A stretch of 64,000 nucleotides of DNA from Branchiostoma floridae (taxonomy: Eukaryota; Chordata; Leptocardii; Amphioxiformes; Branchiostomatidae): contig NC_049983.1 of assembly GCF_000003815.2 (NCBI RefSeq), positions 25,474,401-25,538,400 of the forward strand, given 5' to 3'. Position numbers and translations under genes: made by a program. Positions within the stretch are counted from its first letter, which is position 1, and every line of letters starts with the position of its first letter. Shown here in pieces: positions 50,287-60,812 of the stretch. The notes below the pieces were generated by a model, which saw nothing but the letters and a program-made list of their open reading frames with translations, was not told where the DNA came from and searched no databases.

Positions 50287-53200
50287 ATGCCTTACATGAT
50301 ACAGAAACTACTGCTGGTCCTTTTGCTGGTTGGTCCCGGTTGCACCTGGTGGCTGCAGAAGAAAAATGAACCAACCACGCACTGCAGCAACAGATGTCCA
50401 TCAGACTGTGACTGCAGCAACAGAGGTCTTAGCAAGGTTCCTCAGCATCTGCCTGAAAGTATCACTAGCCTTCAGTTAGGGCGCAATGCCATCACAACCT
50501 TGTCCTCGTCTGACCTCTCAAGGTACAAGGGTTTAACAGAACTTATGATATGCATTAATCAGATATCTATTGTGCAGCCTGGTGCATTTTCAAAGCTTGT
50601 TCACCTGAAACGTTTAGACCTTGATTCCAACCAACTAAGAAGCATTCAGCCCGGTACATTCTCAAATATACCTAAGCTGAAACAATTGTTCATGTGCTGC
50701 AACCATATATATAACATTGCTGCTGGAGCATTCTCAAATTTACCCAGTCTTGAAAGTTTGTCTCTAATAGCCAACGGCCTGACCAACATTCAGCCTGGCT
50801 CATTCTCAAATCTACCCAAGCTTGAACGATTGTCCTTGAGTCTCAATAACCTAACTAAAATTCATCCTGATGCATTCTTCAATCTACTGCAGCTACGCGC
50901 GTTACACCTGAACTCGAATAGGATAACTAACATTGATTCTGATACGTTCTCAAACATACCCACGCTGCGAGATTTGGAAATGCAACACAACCAAATAACT
51001 GGCATTCAATCTGGTACATTCTCAAGCGTACCCGAACTCCAGCTGTTAATGATAGCGTATAACCAGATAACTAACATTAGTCCTGGTGCATTCTCACACC
51101 GCCACCAGCTCCAATGGTTAGATCTGAAGTACAACCATATAACCGAGATCCAACCTGGCACACTTTCAAATCTCGCAAGGCTAGATAATTCATACCTGAA
51201 TTCTAATCAAATGGCAACCATTCAACCTGGCACATTCCAAAACCTACCCAAACATGCTAGACATATAGGTCTGCGTGACAACCCCTGGCAGTGTGACTGT
51301 AGGATGATTCCATTCAGGAAATGGATGACAAAATGGCATTTGTTTGAAAGCGAAGTTATTTGTGAGGAACCTGGTAAGTTTCGAGGGCAAAAGCTCCAAG
51401 ATATAGAGCCCGGAAATTTGATCTGTGAAAAACCGAAAATCGTCAGTTTTCAAAGAAGCAAAGGTGATGCACCGTTGTGTGCTATGGCGCTGCATTTAAT
51501 CTGCAACGCTTCAGGGATTCCTGAGCCAGACATTACGGTCACTCTTCCATCTGGACAAAACGCAACTGTTAGGTCAGATGGGAGAGTTACTGTGAATAAG
51601 AATGGTAGCATCATCGTAAGGGATCTTACTAAAAAGGATTCCGGTTCATACCTTTGCATTGCAGCAAATCATGTGGCCTCTTCAGTTGCGGCACTGTTTG
51701 TTGAAATATCATGTACGATTCAAACATCGGTGATATCAAAAACATCTGAATCAGCACTTGGCGGTAAAACCAGCCCCGTAGTCACAGGCTCAGCAATTGC
51801 CCCAACAAGTCCTACTGGCTCCGCACCTTCCACATTCTCTGCTGATGGTAAATTACCGTCAGACATATCAACATCGGTGATATCAAAAACATCTGAATCA
51901 GCACTTGGCGGTAAAACCAGCCCCGTAGTCACAGGCTCAGCAATTGCCCCAACAAGTCCTGCTGGCTCAGCACCTTCCACATTCTCTGTTGCTAATAAAA
52001 TGCCGTCAGACACATCAACAACGTCTCAACTAGGCACTGCTAACAGATCTGTTGACATAAACCCAGTATTGTCTGAAGACCCAATCACTTTGAGGTTTAG
52101 GAGGATAAAGAATAACACGTTGGTTTGGGGGGTCACTCTCCGTCTAGCCTGTGGAGGAATACCTTCATCAAACATTACGGTCATTCTCCCATCTGGACTC
52201 AACACAAGCGTTGATGAGTCAAGTGGGAGAGTAACTGTAGAGGTGAATGGTACAACTTTTACCATTACCATAACAGATGTTAATGTGACAGATGCTGGTC
52301 TGTACAGCTGCATTGCCGTGCGACCAAATGGATCCTCATCTGCCACAGTAACTGTTGTTATCAGAGACAATGGCCCATCTTCAGTTACACCCGAAACTTA
52401 TTCGTCTACATCCTCTCCGCCTGGCCAGACAGAAAGCAATGCTGACCCGGTAGTTCTCTCCCTGTTAGTTGCTTTTGGTACACTTGCTGCAATCCTGATT
52501 ATATCTGGCGTTGTTATAATCATGTTTCTGCGTAGGGCTCAAAAGCCCCCTTTGGTTTCTGTATCTGCTGCCATTTTTGACAGTATAAACACAATAGCAA
52601 CAAGCGACAAAGATAGCTCAAAGGAGCGGACGGGTAGATCGCCAACCCCTGGCAACACCCACTGCCCCGAAGGTTCAAACGAACAATCTAACGAATATGA
52701 GAATAGCGAAGAAGCATGTAAACATATATCGAACATAAATGAGAATGAGGAACACACAGGCACAATCGTTCAAGCTTACAAGGTAGCCGGTTCTCTCTCT
52801 GAAGAACATGAATGTCCAAAGGCAGGAAATCAAATAGAATCAGTTGGCGCACCCCACGCAGTGATGGTTCACAAGCCGTTTACGTATGAAAATAGTGACG
52901 AGGAGACTGTGCTTGGTGTTGAAGATGAGCACGTGTATGTCAATGGTGATGATGAGAAAATACCGGCTGATGCCTCTCAGGCCATAAATCAGTATGGCTG
53001 TGAGGAGGTAGTTCCTATTCACGAGTTTAACCGCATGGTTGGTGGTGAGGCTGAGACAGATGTAAGTACATGTGTTTCATCTCAGCTTATCTATGGAAAG
53101 GACAGTGATGAAGCAATGACTACTGTCTCGCCATCGATCTACAAAAATAACACTAAACAGTGTGAATCTGGTGTTTCTCATATCATCTACGGAAATGATA

Positions 53201-53436
53201 ATGAAGGTAATGATACGGTAGTATCTACCCCTTCTCTGGTTAACCATGAGTCTGGTAATGAGGCTGAGGCAGTAGCATATGCTTCTTCTCAATTCATATA
53301 TGAGAATGACAAGGTGGAAGCTGCGTTTGAAGCCTCATCAGTTATTTACAATGATAGCAGTAAACAGGCAAATTCTGCAGATGCTCATGTCATCTATGGA
53401 AATGACGATGGGAGACCAGCAGATGATGTTCCTTAA
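50287..53436 (+). CDS. Receptor G: longest LRR-Ig-Ig receptor, duplicated stalk
   Basis: A 1049-residue receptor: signal peptide, four-cysteine N-cap, eleven LRRs, C-cap (about 332-379), Ig1 (380-475), a stalk with two 49-residue copies (about 480-577), Ig2 (598-694, with the GLYSCIAV cysteine present, unlike gene C), membrane helix (about 723-749) and a 300-residue tail. The tail has seven Tyr-x-Asn motifs and two complete three-tyrosine modules. It ends GNDDGRPADDVP and is followed by AATAAA at 53449-53454. From the C-cap onward it is very close to gene C; the LRRs have diverged more, and one repeat fewer is present. Confidence 0.93.
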   Translation: MPYMIQKLLLVLLLVGPGCTWWLQKKNEPTTHCSNRCPSDCDCSNRGLSKVPQHLPESITSLQLGRNAITTLSSSDLSRYKGLTELMICINQISIVQPGAFSKLVHLKRLDLDSNQLRSIQPGTFSNIPKLKQLFMCCNHIYNIAAGAFSNLPSLESLSLIANGLTNIQPGSFSNLPKLERLSLSLNNLTKIHPDAFFNLLQLRALHLNSNRITNIDSDTFSNIPTLRDLEMQHNQITGIQSGTFSSVPELQLLMIAYNQITNISPGAFSHRHQLQWLDLKYNHITEIQPGTLSNLARLDNSYLNSNQMATIQPGTFQNLPKHARHIGLRDNPWQCDCRMIPFRKWMTKWHLFESEVICEEPGKFRGQKLQDIEPGNLICEKPKIVSFQRSKGDAPLCAMALHLICNASGIPEPDITVTLPSGQNATVRSDGRVTVNKNGSIIVRDLTKKDSGSYLCIAANHVASSVAALFVEISCTIQTSVISKTSESALGGKTSPVVTGSAIAPTSPTGSAPSTFSADGKLPSDISTSVISKTSESALGGKTSPVVTGSAIAPTSPAGSAPSTFSVANKMPSDTSTTSQLGTANRSVDINPVLSEDPITLRFRRIKNNTLVWGVTLRLACGGIPSSNITVILPSGLNTSVDESSGRVTVEVNGTTFTITITDVNVTDAGLYSCIAVRPNGSSSATVTVVIRDNGPSSVTPETYSSTSSPPGQTESNADPVVLSLLVAFGTLAAILIISGVVIIMFLRRAQKPPLVSVSAAIFDSINTIATSDKDSSKERTGRSPTPGNTHCPEGSNEQSNEYENSEEACKHISNINENEEHTGTIVQAYKVAGSLSEEHECPKAGNQIESVGAPHAVMVHKPFTYENSDEETVLGVEDEHVYVNGDDEKIPADASQAINQYGCEEVVPIHEFNRMVGGEAETDVSTCVSSQLIYGKDSDEAMTTVSPSIYKNNTKQCESGVSHIIYGNDNEGNDTVVSTPSLVNHESGNEAEAVAYASSQFIYENDKVEAAFEASSVIYNDSSKQANSADAHVIYGNDDGRPADDVP
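51724..52017 (+). repeat. 147-bp tandem duplication in the stalk of gene G
   Basis: ACATCGGTGATATC starts at 51724 and again at 51871, giving two 147-bp (49-codon) copies of the TSVISKTSESALGGK segment. The unit is a multiple of three, so the frame is kept and the stalk lengthened. Gene C has a single copy. Confidence 0.95.
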
Positions 53437-53835
53437 TTTTCCTTGAAAAATAAAGATACCTAGTATCTGTAGACGTCAGCTTTGTTGTCCGGAAAGTGTA
53501 CAACTTTGCTAATACTTTCATGTAAATATAAGAAATTGTCAAAATAGATTGAAAGATATCTAGTATCTTTTAAAGTCAGGTTTATTGTCGGAAAAGTGTA
53601 CATATTTTACAACTTTGCCAAGATTCCAATGTAAACGCAAGAAACATTTTACTTGAGAAAAACGTCTTTGTACATCGACGTTGTTTTTTTCAGAATGTCC
53701 AAGGTAAAAAAAAAAAGATGATAAATATTTTGAAACTTTCTACGTAAGATTGATTTATAATGACATGAAAGGCTGAATTATATATTATGTATTGTACAAA
53801 TCTAGAGCTAAAGAGTCCTATTTGTTTATTGCTAA

Positions 53836-54233
53836 GGCCATGCTGATTTGATTATATGGATTACATCCACGCCCGCATCAATTGTCTGCCTCTTCCAAAG
53901 AACAAAGTTTTTAAGCAAACAGTATATCGTACATAGCAGCTGCAAGATGAGCAAACATATGCCGTAGATTGCACAAAAATATCCGAAAAGGTATACGTAT
54001 ATCAATGTCTATTTTAAGATTAAGGAAAAAGTGTGAAAGCACTAAAATGAAGAATGTATTATTCGTTATACCATATTTCTTGCATTCAGTCATTTGTGAA
54101 AACTCTCCTGACCACTTAGATTTCATAATGAATGCATTTTTTTGGCAAAAAAACAACCTTTTTTTGTTCGCACGCTCACATCAATTTGGGGGTTCCAACA
54201 GGATTTCATCCATATAATCAAATCAACGTGGCC
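53836..54233. mobile_element. TIR element (MITE-like), inverted copy downstream of gene G
   Basis: GGCCATGCTGATTTGATTAT at the left and ATAATCAAATCAACGTGGCC at the right, flanked by TAA on both sides as in the gene C copy at 22739. The right part keeps CGCACGCTCACATCA, which is missing from the gene C downstream copy. Confidence 0.7.
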
Positions 54234-55436
54234 TAATTTGCACAAGAAAGTAATTACAATAGCTGAAAATAAATGAATGCAAGTGTGGCCTCACAGCAGC
54301 TCGAAAAGCTGATAAGTTGACCACCCTTTAACAATTCAATAAATCAAATTAAGTACCATGTACAATATCGTCATATATAAGAAAAATAAATGAATGAATG
54401 AATGAATAAAAGAAGGAAAGGAAATGAATAAAATTGTAAATATGTAAGACAAGTATCAAATACTAGTAAAGATAGCCAAATCTGCTTCAGAATGATTGAC
54501 ACAAAAATAAAAGCTGCAAATAATGTTACCACATGTGAAATAATTCGTTATATTAAAAAAACGAGCCAACAATCTAATAGAAGAAACCATAAGAAGCATC
54601 AATTTCAAAAAGGAAAAAAGGAAAATCAACTAAATGTAAAATTTACTTGTATTACGTATTATTTATTACTTGTTTATTTCTTGTGTATGTAGAAACGTTC
54701 ATAGGCAACGTATTTAATGGTACATATTTTTTTAGACCTTCGAGAAAGTTAAAGTATGCGGATTGGCTTTTTCAATGATTTATAAGAATGTGATGTGTTT
54801 CCATGCCTATTTCACCTGTACCATAGGATTATCTCACATGTATTTTAAGCATCACTTAGCACCCAATGTAATGGCAAATGGATATTTGTCTGATTTGTCA
54901 AGTGCGACAGTGACTCCTGGTTAGACACATACATATTGTATGATATTGAATGGCTGTTTATTTATTTAAAGCGCCTTCACCGACAAACATTAGAAATGTG
55001 AGCTTTTCTAATAAACGACGAAAGCACCATTTTCCTCCATGGCCTCGTTCCTTCGCTAAACGATGTTAACTTTTTGTAGTGAATAATCATTAGAAATTGC
55101 CATTGATCATGCAAATAAGGTCCTCATCTGCTTATCGAATCGTCTTAGTTGATGATCTTCTCTAAGCAAATAGTAAAAATTGTTCGAAATGTAAAAATGT
55201 TAGCAAAGAAGGCTACTGTCATGTTGACGTGGCCCTAATTTGCATGATTTATGTCTAATAGTGTTCCCCTTGTGTTAGCTTCGTATTTCTTTAAGTATGA
55301 AATTCCCATCATTGACAACTATTGAATTATAGTATTTATCATTAGTTACTCAAATTAGGTCTTTATTTGCATAACCGATATCTATAGGCATCCTCTTTCT
55401 CAGTTACATATGTGGCATGTTTGAGAGTTCTATCAC
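54234..55436. other. Intergenic DNA without recognizable genes
   Basis: Contains an AATGAATGAATGAATGAATAAA run near 54388-54410 and ATGCAAATAAGG and ATTTGCATAACCGATATC phrases (about 55109 and 55358). A segment near 54570-54680 is a weak match to the LINE remnant tail region near 47230. No gene is seen. Confidence 0.45.
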
Positions 55437-55715
55437 GGTGTATTCACAGGAATAGAACGACAGATTCAAGTGTCCTATCGTTATTTAATGTTTGCTAATA
55501 TTAGATGTGAACAGGTATTATGGATATCTTGCGAACGTTGATTGGCTGATACCCAGGGAACCCAACTTTTAGCCAGGATCGGCAGAGAATCTGGTCGGCA
55601 GCCAGTGCAGTTTTTCTCGAAGGCCTTAAATAAGCACTCCGGGAAGTGTCATATAGGTGTTTGCCGGCAATCTCCTGCCCTGCATGACTCCTCCTCGGAG
55701 TCCTTATCTTTATTA
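55437..55715. repeat. Dispersed hairpin repeat, copy 2
   Basis: ATAAGCACTCCGG at 55630-55642 and a degenerate partner CTCGGAGTCCTTAT near 55695. Related throughout to 47830-48125 (GATACCC.GGGAACC and GTTTGCCGGCAA). Confidence 0.6.
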
Positions 55716-55789
55716 AGAAATAAGAGAAAATAAACTATAGAAAGTACCATCTTGTGCACACACGTATTGAGATGTGATGTCCGTGACGC

Positions 55790-56000
55790 TTCTTTTTGTT
55801 TGACTGTAATTCTGACCCGCCCGGCCAGGAGGCAAACATCATTTTCTGACTGGCACCCGGGTCAGACGACACAAAATGGCGCCCTGGCAACGTGGGTAGC
55901 AACGGGTCCTTGTGCGGCGGAAGATGACGTGTTGGTCACCGCGAAAACCGCGAACATTAATCCACCGCGAACATTTCTGCATTTACAGTAGTCTATGAGC
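55790..56000. other. GC-rich dispersed repeat-like patch
   Basis: CACCGCGAAAACCGCGAAC, then CCACCGCGAACATTTC and TTTACAGTA, a phrase style common in repeat families. A 79-codon frame crosses it without a recognizable domain. Confidence 0.35.
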
Positions 56001-56324
56001 TCGAGAATGTCTGATTGTTGCAACTTTTGTACGACTTTATAAACTGTGTGATAAACACTAGCGGACCATATGGATGCAAATATTCACATCGAAAGGTTGT
56101 GCACAAACTTCACCAAACTGCCAGCATAGACATATCCATGTGATGTCGTCGACAGTGGATCATTATCGAGCACTGGTCCGTTCCAAAAATAAATGTGGGG
56201 GCGGGTGGGTTGATGAAGAGGTCGGCCTTTACAACAGGGGTGTCGAGGAAACTTAGGATTTAGATGATTTCAAACGGGGGTCGAGATAAGCCTGGATTTG
56301 GGTTTTTCTACGCCGCTTTTAAGC

Positions 56325-56490
56325 TCAATACAGTAGACGCCAGTTAATTGCACAACGTACAACCGCACACTTCTGTGTATTGCACTGAATCCCCAAATCC
56401 CAAACTGGTGCAGTCCAGCTGTATAACTTCTCATTACTGCACCAGCCAGATAATTGCATGAAATGCGTGGGCAAATTGAGTGTGCAATTA
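56325..56490. mobile_element. Possible pogo/Tigger-like DNA transposon end
   Basis: ACAGTAGACGCCAGTTAATTGCAC resembles the terminal sequence of pogo/Tigger-type elements, which usually starts CAGT. A partial inverted counterpart (GTGTGCAATTAAAC) lies near 56481. No transposase is present. Confidence 0.3.
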
Positions 56491-56786
56491 AACGGATTAG
56501 AACTGCAAAGTAAGGTCAAGGAGCTAGGATGAAAATGAAGAGGGGGTAAGGTTACTAGGATGAAATAAAATAGGGTTAGAGGCATTTGGAACTGGGTTGA
56601 AATAAAGGGGATCGGAGCGCTTGGATGAAATTAGAGGGGGGGCGAGCTATCGGAGGAAATTCAAAAGGGGGGGGGGTGAGGCAGATAGAATTCCCCACCC
56701 CCCTCCACATTTATTTTTTATATTTGGAACAGCCCAAATTTAAGACGGGTTTCATATCAGTTACTGCTGGTGGATGACGGTGTCTC

Positions 56787-57503
56787 ATGTTGCTGCTCAA
56801 GCCCAGGGCAGGTCGGAAGAGTGCTTTGTGCAAGGCAGGGTACCGAGTGGGTGGTGAGCGAGGGAGGAAAAGCCGCTTCCTGTGTTTCTGTCTCTTAGGC
56901 TCTTAGGGCGTGGTCACAAACGTCGTGCGATCGTCGTGCGATTTTTATGCCATATATGATGTTTTAAGCAGGCCGTGACAGAACCAACCACCAGATTTAA
57001 GTTTTATACCCCTGGCGTCTTTTTTTAAAACTGCACGGGCTGATTTCGTTTCAAAGTTTAGAGGAAAGTAACGCAAGACCGATCTAAATGATTGTTGGAA
57101 GGTAGATTTAGTTTAAATTATGATGCATATCATAAGATACTTGTAGTGCAAATAAACAACTATTTTGAATTATTAATGAGAAAATCCTCTGCATTCCATA
57201 ATAGGACACTCAAACTTGTCACATATGTAGCGGAGTAAGAGAGTAATGTCTATAAATATGAATTATGCAAATAAAGACATCATTTGCATAACCCATGAGA
57301 AAATGCTATAATTATACAGTGATAAATAATGGGAATTTCATACCCCCGAAGATAATTTCCTTAGGTTGAGAGATCATAGATATGAAAGTTTAAGAAAGTG
57401 TGTACTATTATAATTAAGCAACTTGCACACAAACTTGTCTATAAACATGTTTTACTCAATTAAAAAGAAATAGTAAAAGGTATATAAATGATACAAGCAG
57501 ATT
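56787..57503. repeat. Distal 3' flank of gene H, copy of 26465-27190
   Basis: The same order of sequence as behind gene D. It stops abruptly at ACAAGCAGATT, where the composite retrotransposon begins, and resumes at 59618. Confidence 0.75.
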
Positions 57504-57705
57504 TTAGTTTAGTTTAGTTTATTTATTTATCCAGGAAAATACATCGCCTATTGGCGTTTTTCAATACCTCCTGGGGGGGCGGGAGACCCCAACATAAAAT
57601 AACACAAAATCACAACAACTGAATCAAAATTGAAATCAAAGGTCAAACTTAAATAACTAAACGTCAGGTGTCAACTATTTACAATACAAATAACTCAGGA
57701 TAACT

Positions 57706-59309
57706 TAATATAATGATGGTAGTAATAATAACAATAATAACACATTCAGGCAGTGGATCACTTTAGGAAAAAGGGAGCAAGAAGGACTTCTTACGAATTC
57801 TATTTTGGAGAGACAAAGATTGATCTTGTGAGTTCATACAAGTATTTAGGCCTCCACTTAGACGAGCACATGTCCTTTACCTCAGCTGCGAGTGTTCTCG
57901 CTGACTCTGCGGGAAGAGCCCTAGGGGGCATTCTCGGTAAAGTTAAAGCTCTGAGAGAACTTGGTTACCACGCATATACACAACTCTACGAGTCGTGTGT
58001 TTGCCCTATTCTTGACTATGCCGCAGGTGTCTGGGGATTTAAGAAATACGATAAGTGTTCTGTGGTCCAGAATAGGGCAATACGGTGTTTCCTAGGTGTA
58101 CACAAATTTGCACCCATCCTTGCCATAACAGGAGACATGGGTTGGATGCCATGCGAAATAAGAGGGAAAGGAGCAGTAATCTCCTTGTGGAATAGGCTTA
58201 TCAATATGCCTAATGACAGACTTACCAAAAAAGTCTTTATGTGGGATTTGCAAAGCCATGGCCCTTGGAGCAAGGATGTACAGAGATTATTTGTTAGTGT
58301 TGAACAGGAACACATTTTCCTAAACAACCTAAGGGCTAAATACAAAGCAAATAAAAGAGAAATTGTTTGATATGTACCAAGAAGATTGGGCCTCTGACAT
58401 ATGGCTAAAACCAAAACTTAGAACCTATAGATTATTTAAGGATGCCTACTGTACAGAACATTATGTTACAATGAACCTGTCTAAAAGCAAAAGATCCCTT
58501 TGTGCGCAGTTTCGAGCAGGGATATTACCACTGTATATTGAAACCGGGCGGTATCAAGCAATACCTGAAGAAAATAGAATTTGCACAATGTGTAGCCTGG
58601 GTGAGGTAGAAAGCGAGACACATTTTCTCTTCTACTGCCCTTTTTACGACGACTTACGAGAAAGTATCTTTTGTAAAATGTTTGACAAATGTCCAAAGGT
58701 CATATGGGAAAGGGATGAATTCAGAATGAAATGGTTGTTTGAAGAGGGGGTCTCCGAAATTTCTAACTTTATACGCAAAGCTTGGAACAAAAGGAAAAGA
58801 CAGTTATACACATGAATACACAACCTGTCCACTTATGTACAACTATTAGTGTACTATTACATTTTCCTTATTTTCTGTATAAACCCTGCTCTGTTTAGCT
58901 CTGCGAAACCCTTGTTTGATGTCCTGATCTATGCCTTATTTATGCCTATATATTATGATTTGATACCTGGTCTGTTATTCAATTATATACTGGTTGCCGA
59001 TTTTATTTCAGTCTACTACTATGTTTTTCCTTATGTTCTGTATAAACTCAGCTCTGTTTAGACTTATGAAACCTTTGTTTGGTGGTTTTGATTTATGTGA
59101 TTATGATTTGATATCTGGTCTGTTATCCGACTTGTTTAATAGCAACCGATTATGTTCTTGACGCTCTTCTTGTTATAATATCCTATGTTCAATTATGATT
59201 TATATTATGTGTGTCTTATAAGCCCACGTGGGCTGGGCGTTCAAACGCATGACACGTTAATAAAATTCATTCATTCATTCATTCATTCATTCATTCATTC
59301 ATTCATTCG
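57706..59309 (+). mobile_element. Inner LINE (plus strand), 5'-truncated, with CATT tail
   Basis: Contains a C-terminal reverse transcriptase region (57753-58815), a 3' UTR and an ATTCATTCATTC tail (about 59267-59308) after AATAAAATTC, typical of CR1/L2-like elements. The left boundary is uncertain: GGATAACTTA (57694) versus GGATCAACTTA (59310) may be an imperfect target duplication. Confidence 0.75.
57753..58815 (+). pseudogene. LINE reverse transcriptase C-terminal region, frameshifted
   Basis: The first frame (57753-58370) contains YKYLGLHLDE, LADSAGRALGG, CPILDYAAGVWG and VQNRAIRCFLGVHKFAP, which characterize the thumb/connection region just after the reverse transcriptase catalytic core. 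The second frame (about 58363-58815) contains KLRTYRLFKD and ICTMCSLGEVESETHFLFYC, the terminal Cys/His motif. The two frames overlap at about 58363-58370, so a frameshift separates them. The catalytic Asp-Asp motif and the endonuclease are absent (5' truncation). Both frames start without ATG. Confidence 0.85.
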
Positions 59310-59639
59310 GATCAACTTAAAATCAAAGTAACGAAAAGTTGAATTTGCATATCAATGTGTCGCTGGTCGGGCAGTGTTTGTTTCAAAGTCGATTTGCAAA
59401 TGAAAAATAACAGTCAGAAGAGAACATAAATGTCAGTCTTAGCATCAAAACATAATACAGAAATCAAACAAAAGGATCCACTGTGATATGACAGGAACTA
59501 AAGTTGAAATATATACAATCAGAATCCTTTAGTCCTGGTCATACAATCGTTTAAACTGTGACAGTGTCCTCGCAGATCTTCATTGGGACGACAGGGAATT
59601 CCAGAGCACCGCCCCTGAGATTCTACATTACGTTAGATT

Positions 59640-60320
59640 CATGTTTTTTAATTGATTCTCCTTATGGCGATTCTCTGTTAATTTGTTGACTTTATTTTGT
59701 TTTTGTTATAAAGAGGAGAGAACTTCATTGCACGACAATTGTACACGGTACAATGTATGGCAACAACTATTACAAAAGTACAAGATAGAGGTATAGAATG
59801 AAGCTTAACATCCTAGTTAACATAATAATAAGTGCTATTATAATATAATTATTTGGTACAAGGTTACAATGGAGTAGGCTAATCAGCAGTCCTTTATACA
59901 TTTGCCTATTTTTGCATTAATGGTGTTAGAAATGTGAATAAATCATTACCTAAAATAGCGCATCTAGACCATCACATTATGAAGTGAAATTCATCTTCAA
60001 TATAATTTTGACAGAATGGACTGAATCTTTGCTTACATGACGAACATATCCCATGTTGTGTAAAGTTGCTTTCTGCTATGTAACTTTTGTGTTCAAGCAT
60101 ATTGTCTATCTTTAGTTAAATTAGGATTATTATGCTTCTAATAGTTCATATTTTTCTTACATGTTTATGTTTCTACTTCAACACGTACTTCTATATGATA
60201 CTTAATTGGATTTATTGTTAATAGGTCATTGCTAGATTGGCCATCCTTGCACTACTGTACTATTACCATCTATGTTCTTTAGTCATTGTATTATTTCTTG
60301 TGTAAATAGACAAACAAATA
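59640..60320 (-). mobile_element. Decayed LINE 3' end downstream of gene H
   Basis: A minus-strand remnant nearly identical to 27215-27880. The GTGCAATGAAGTTCTC terminus is near 59722 and the degenerate ORF end near 59930-60040. Confidence 0.5.
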
Positions 60321-60812
60321 AATAAGCCTCTTTAGCTCTAGTAGGTAAGTTAGTCGACGTACAGGGTTAAACCACACCGGGGGTGCGGGATGACATGCCC
60401 TTTCTTTGACTGATACAAGACGGGATGTTTACATATTTCAGCCTATCATCATTGATTGATCTAACATAAAAACTTAAAACAAGATTAATCATGTAGATTT
60501 TCTTGTTATGACGGAGAGTTTGAAGAAAAATCTATGTACAAAGACATTTTGTAAAGTTTTGTGAAGTGTATATTTACATGGAAGTGTTGGCAAAGTTGTA
60601 AAAAATGTCAAATTTTCGGACAATAAAGCAGACTTCTACAGATAACAACCACGGACAAAGTTAACTTCTACAGACACAAGAAATCTTTACATTGATTGAC
60701 TTCTACAGACACTAGTTAAAGGTTTCTTATGCTTACACGGAAGTCTTGGCAAAGTTGTCAAATTGGTATACTTTCCTGACGACATAGTTGACTTCAACAC
60801 ACACTAGAAATC

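Larger units (their letters stand above)
57504..59617 (-). mobile_element. Outer LINE (minus strand), interrupted by a second LINE
   Basis: The left part (57504-about 57705) begins with TTAGTTTAGTTTATTTATTTATCC, which read on the minus strand is an AATAAATAAACTAAACTAA tail. The right part (59310-59617) encodes on the minus strand AVLWNSLSSQ, a stop, then RSARTLSQFKRLYDQD, the usual C-terminal ending of non-LTR retrotransposon polyproteins. AGATT flanks both sides (57499-57503 and 59618-59622). The uninterrupted site is at about 27180-27195. A second LINE on the plus strand lies inside. Confidence 0.75.

Noticed and set aside
55752-55991. 79-codon frame in a GC-rich patch
   Set aside because: No domain, no paralog, and it overlaps repeat-like CCGCGAA phrases.
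57753-58815. Active reverse transcriptase gene
   Set aside because: The catalytic core and endonuclease are missing and the remaining region is split by a frameshift; it is a dead LINE fragment.
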